Shown one piece after another: positions 62,530 through 64,000 of a DNA stretch of 64,000 bases (position 1 is the stretch's first letter; every line of letters starts with the position of its first letter). Origin of the DNA: Aphanomyces cochlioides (taxonomy: Eukaryota; Oomycota; Saprolegniomycetes; Saprolegniales; Verrucalvaceae). The notes beneath the pieces were generated by a model, which was given only the letters and a program-made list of their open reading frames with translations, was not told the DNA's origin and made no database searches. The position numbers were made by a program, and so were the translations under genes. The stretch covers positions 1 to 64,000 of the forward strand of contig JAHQRK010000050.1 of the NCBI GenBank assembly GCA_019828595.1, given 5' to 3'.

Positions 62530-62866
62530 ATGTATATATTAAAAATAACAATTAAATCTTTAAAAAATATAAATAATTTGAAAATAAAATATTTATATTT
62601 ATATAAAATCAAACAATTTTTAAAAAATAAAAATATAAAATTACAAGGAAATATACAACAAAAAAAAAAAAAAAAAAACAATATATACTGTATTACGATC
62701 ACCCCATGTAAATAAAAAATCTATGGAACATTTTAGTTATAATTTTTATAATAAAAATTTTTATGTATTAAATAATAATTTTTATACTTTAATTTATTTT
62801 TCAATTATTTTAAGAAAAATTTTACCACATAATATTTTATTAAAAATGAAAATAAAAAAAAATTAA
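62530..62866 (+). CDS. rps10: Ribosomal protein S10 (right arm, frame break)
   Basis: The A19 run at 62660-62678 leaves the conserved body out of frame. In the body the family arginine of K-S-R-E reads ATG (Met, 62723-62725), whereas the left arm has AGG. This points to a miscall or decay in the right arm. Confidence 0.85.
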
Positions 62867-62873
62867 ATTTAAT

Positions 62874-62947
62874 ATGCTTATAGCTTAATAGGATAAAGCC
62901 GTAGATTGCGGATCTATTAGATGGAAGTTCAAATCTTTCTAAGCATA
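62874..62947 (+). tRNA. trnR: tRNA-Arg (GCG), right arm
   Basis: Mirror of 10461-10534. Confidence 0.92.
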
Positions 62948-62955
62948 TTTTATTT

Positions 62956-63028
62956 TAGAGTATGGCCAAGTTGGTAAGGCATCCGTTTTTGGTATGGAAA
63001 ATCAGAGGTTCGAATCCTTTTACTCTAA
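62956..63028 (+). tRNA. trnQ: tRNA-Gln (TTG), right arm
   Basis: Mirror of 10380-10452. Confidence 0.93.
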
Positions 63029-63039
63029 AAATTTATATA

Positions 63040-63113
63040 GGGCCTATAACTCAGTTGGTTAGAGTATACGCCTGATAAGTGTAAAGTCAGTAGTTCAAAT
63101 CTACTTAGGCCCA
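63040..63113 (+). tRNA. trnI: tRNA-Ile (GAT), right arm
   Basis: Mirror of 10295-10368. Confidence 0.95.
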
Positions 63114-63134
63114 TTTTGATAAATATAAATAAAA

Positions 63135-63206
63135 GGGTAATTAGCTCAATTGGCAGAGTATTTCGTTTACACCGAAAATGTTAGCGGTTCAAATCCGTTA
63201 TTACCT
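63135..63206 (+). tRNA. trnV: tRNA-Val (TAC), right arm
   Basis: Mirror of 10202-10273. Confidence 0.95.
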
Positions 63207-63230
63207 ATTAAATATTTTTATTAATTATTT

Positions 63231-63608
63231 ATGTCAACTATTAATCAATTATTTTTACAAAAACAAAAACGTTTAAAAAAAAAAAAAATAAATAAAAGCC
63301 CTGCGCTTCAAAAGTGTCCTCAAAAAAAAGGTGTTTGTATAAAAGTATATATTAAAACTCCAAAAAAACCTAATTCAGCTTTAAGAAAAGTAGCAAAAGT
63401 TAAATTAACAAATAATTATTCTGTTATTTGTTATATACCAGGAATAGGTCATAATTTACAAGAACATTCAATTGTATTAATTAAAGGAGGTCGCGTTCAA
63501 GATTTACCAGGTGTTAAATATCATATAATTAGAGGTAAATATGATTTATTAGGTGTAACATCACGCAAAACTTCAAGATCAAAATATGGTACAAAAAAAT
63601 CAAAATAA
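63231..63608 (+). CDS. rps12: Ribosomal protein S12 (right arm)
   Basis: Complete 125-residue frame. It differs from 9800-10177 by one residue (Lys to Ile) at the end of the N-terminal lysine tract. Confidence 0.98.
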   Translation: MSTINQLFLQKQKRLKKKKINKSPALQKCPQKKGVCIKVYIKTPKKPNSALRKVAKVKLTNNYSVICYIPGIGHNLQEHSIVLIKGGRVQDLPGVKYHIIRGKYDLLGVTSRKTSRSKYGTKKSK

Positions 63609-64000
63609 TTTTATAAAAAATATTTTAATTAAAATGTTATTAAAAAAAGGTAAAAAAACTGTTGCCGAAAAATTATATAATAATATTTTAATTAATTTAT
63701 TAAAAAAAACAAAACAAAAACCAATTTTTATTTTAATAAAAGCTATTGATAATTTATCACCAACATTAAAATTGATAAATGTGCCAGTAAGTAAAAGAAA
63801 AAAAAGAAAAAAAAAAAATCGTTATTTTTTAATTTTTTTGAATGAAGAAAAACAAATTAAAAATTCTATAAATTATATTTTATTTTTTTCGAAAAAAAGA
63901 AAAACAAATTTTTTAAAAAATATTGTTAATGAAATAATAAATACTTTTAATAAAAAAAGTAAAAGTATTGAAAAAAATAAAGAAACATATAAAGAAATAA
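63586..64000 (+). CDS. rps7: Ribosomal protein S7 (right arm, cut by window end)
   Basis: It starts inside the rps12 end as on the left and is cut about 30 bases before its stop. The lysine tract here contains a G and appears one base shorter than the left-arm run of 21, which would shift the frame near 63800. The rest matches the left gene. Confidence 0.85.
   Translation, partial: MVQKNQNNFIKNILIKMLLKKGKKTVAEKLYNNILINLLKKTKQKPIFILIKAIDNLSPTLKLINVPVSKRKKRKKKNRYFLIFLNEEKQIKNSINYILFFSKKRKTNFLKNIVNEIINTFNKKSKSIEKNKETYKEI

Larger units (their letters stand above)
41452..64000 (-). repeat. Large inverted repeat, right arm (truncated by window end)
   Basis: This is the mirror copy of 9408-31946. 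It begins inside a sixty-base 5' fragment of nad9 (41452-41511) and is cut by the window end within rps7. It differs from the left arm at many A/T homopolymers and at scattered non-homopolymer sites, so atp1, nad2, rpl16, rpl2, rps19 and rps2 lose frame here while rpl14, rpl6 and atp8 are intact here and broken on the left. Confidence 0.95.

Noticed and set aside
62451..62702. 83-codon minus-strand ORF
   Set aside because: It overlaps trnF and rps10 in antisense.

Overview
This window is almost certainly most of the mitochondrial genome of an oomycete or a close stramenopile relative. It is extremely AT-rich. It carries the bacterial-like gene set of that group: nad1-7, 4L, 9 and 11, cob, cox1-3, atp1/6/8/9, many rps and rpl genes, tatC, rrnS and rrnL. 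I find 25 different tRNA genes and none for threonine, an absence known from oomycete mitochondria. The only tRNA-Trp has anticodon CCA and the genes read through with the standard code. A very large inverted repeat (IR) matches the Pythium-type layout. The genus cannot be fixed from the sequence alone.

Layout: 1-9234 is single-copy, with genes on the minus strand: a broken copy of an unknown ORF, a 298-codon unknown ORF, cox1, cox2, atp6, cox3, nad4, trnH, an rpl10-like gene and nad7. 9408-31946 is the left IR arm: rps7, rps12, four tRNAs, rps10, trnF, nad2, rps4, rps2, rpl6, rps8, rps14, trnA, trnK, atp8, orf276, trnI(CAU), rpl16, rps3, rps19 and rpl2 on the minus strand; then rps13, rps11, an rpl31-like ORF, tatC (minus), tRNAs, rpl14, rpl5, atp1, orf284 and orf175, followed by rrnL (minus) and rrnS (plus). 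31947-41451 is the other single-copy region, all on the plus strand: nad9, cob, nad3, trnG/E/D, nad6, trnR, atp9, trnS/M/P/W, nad11, nad1, nad4L and nad5. 41452-64000 is the right IR arm, a mirror image that runs off the end inside rps7. If the molecule is circular, only a short stretch between 64000 and 1 is missing.

Together the genes supply respiratory complexes I, III, IV and V, a Tat-type translocase subunit and most of the mitochondrial translation machinery. The ribosomal proteins keep remnants of the bacterial S10/spc/alpha operon order (rpl2-rps19-rps3-rpl16, rps14-rps8-rpl6, rps13-rps11), with rpl14-rpl5 moved next to atp1.

The most unusual part is a set of duplicated junction fragments. 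A cassette of about 170 bp, made from the end of rps7, the rps7-nad7 spacer and the first codons of nad7, recurs in front of two unrecognised, compositionally odd ORF families (orf298 and orf284). A second junction (3' end of nad5 joined to an inverted 5' end of nad9) and a decayed trnM-trnP-nad11 leader lie inside the IR beside rrnL. The two arms also disagree at many homopolymers and at some other sites, so several genes are intact in only one arm. This looks mostly like uncorrected sequencing error, but real divergence is not excluded.
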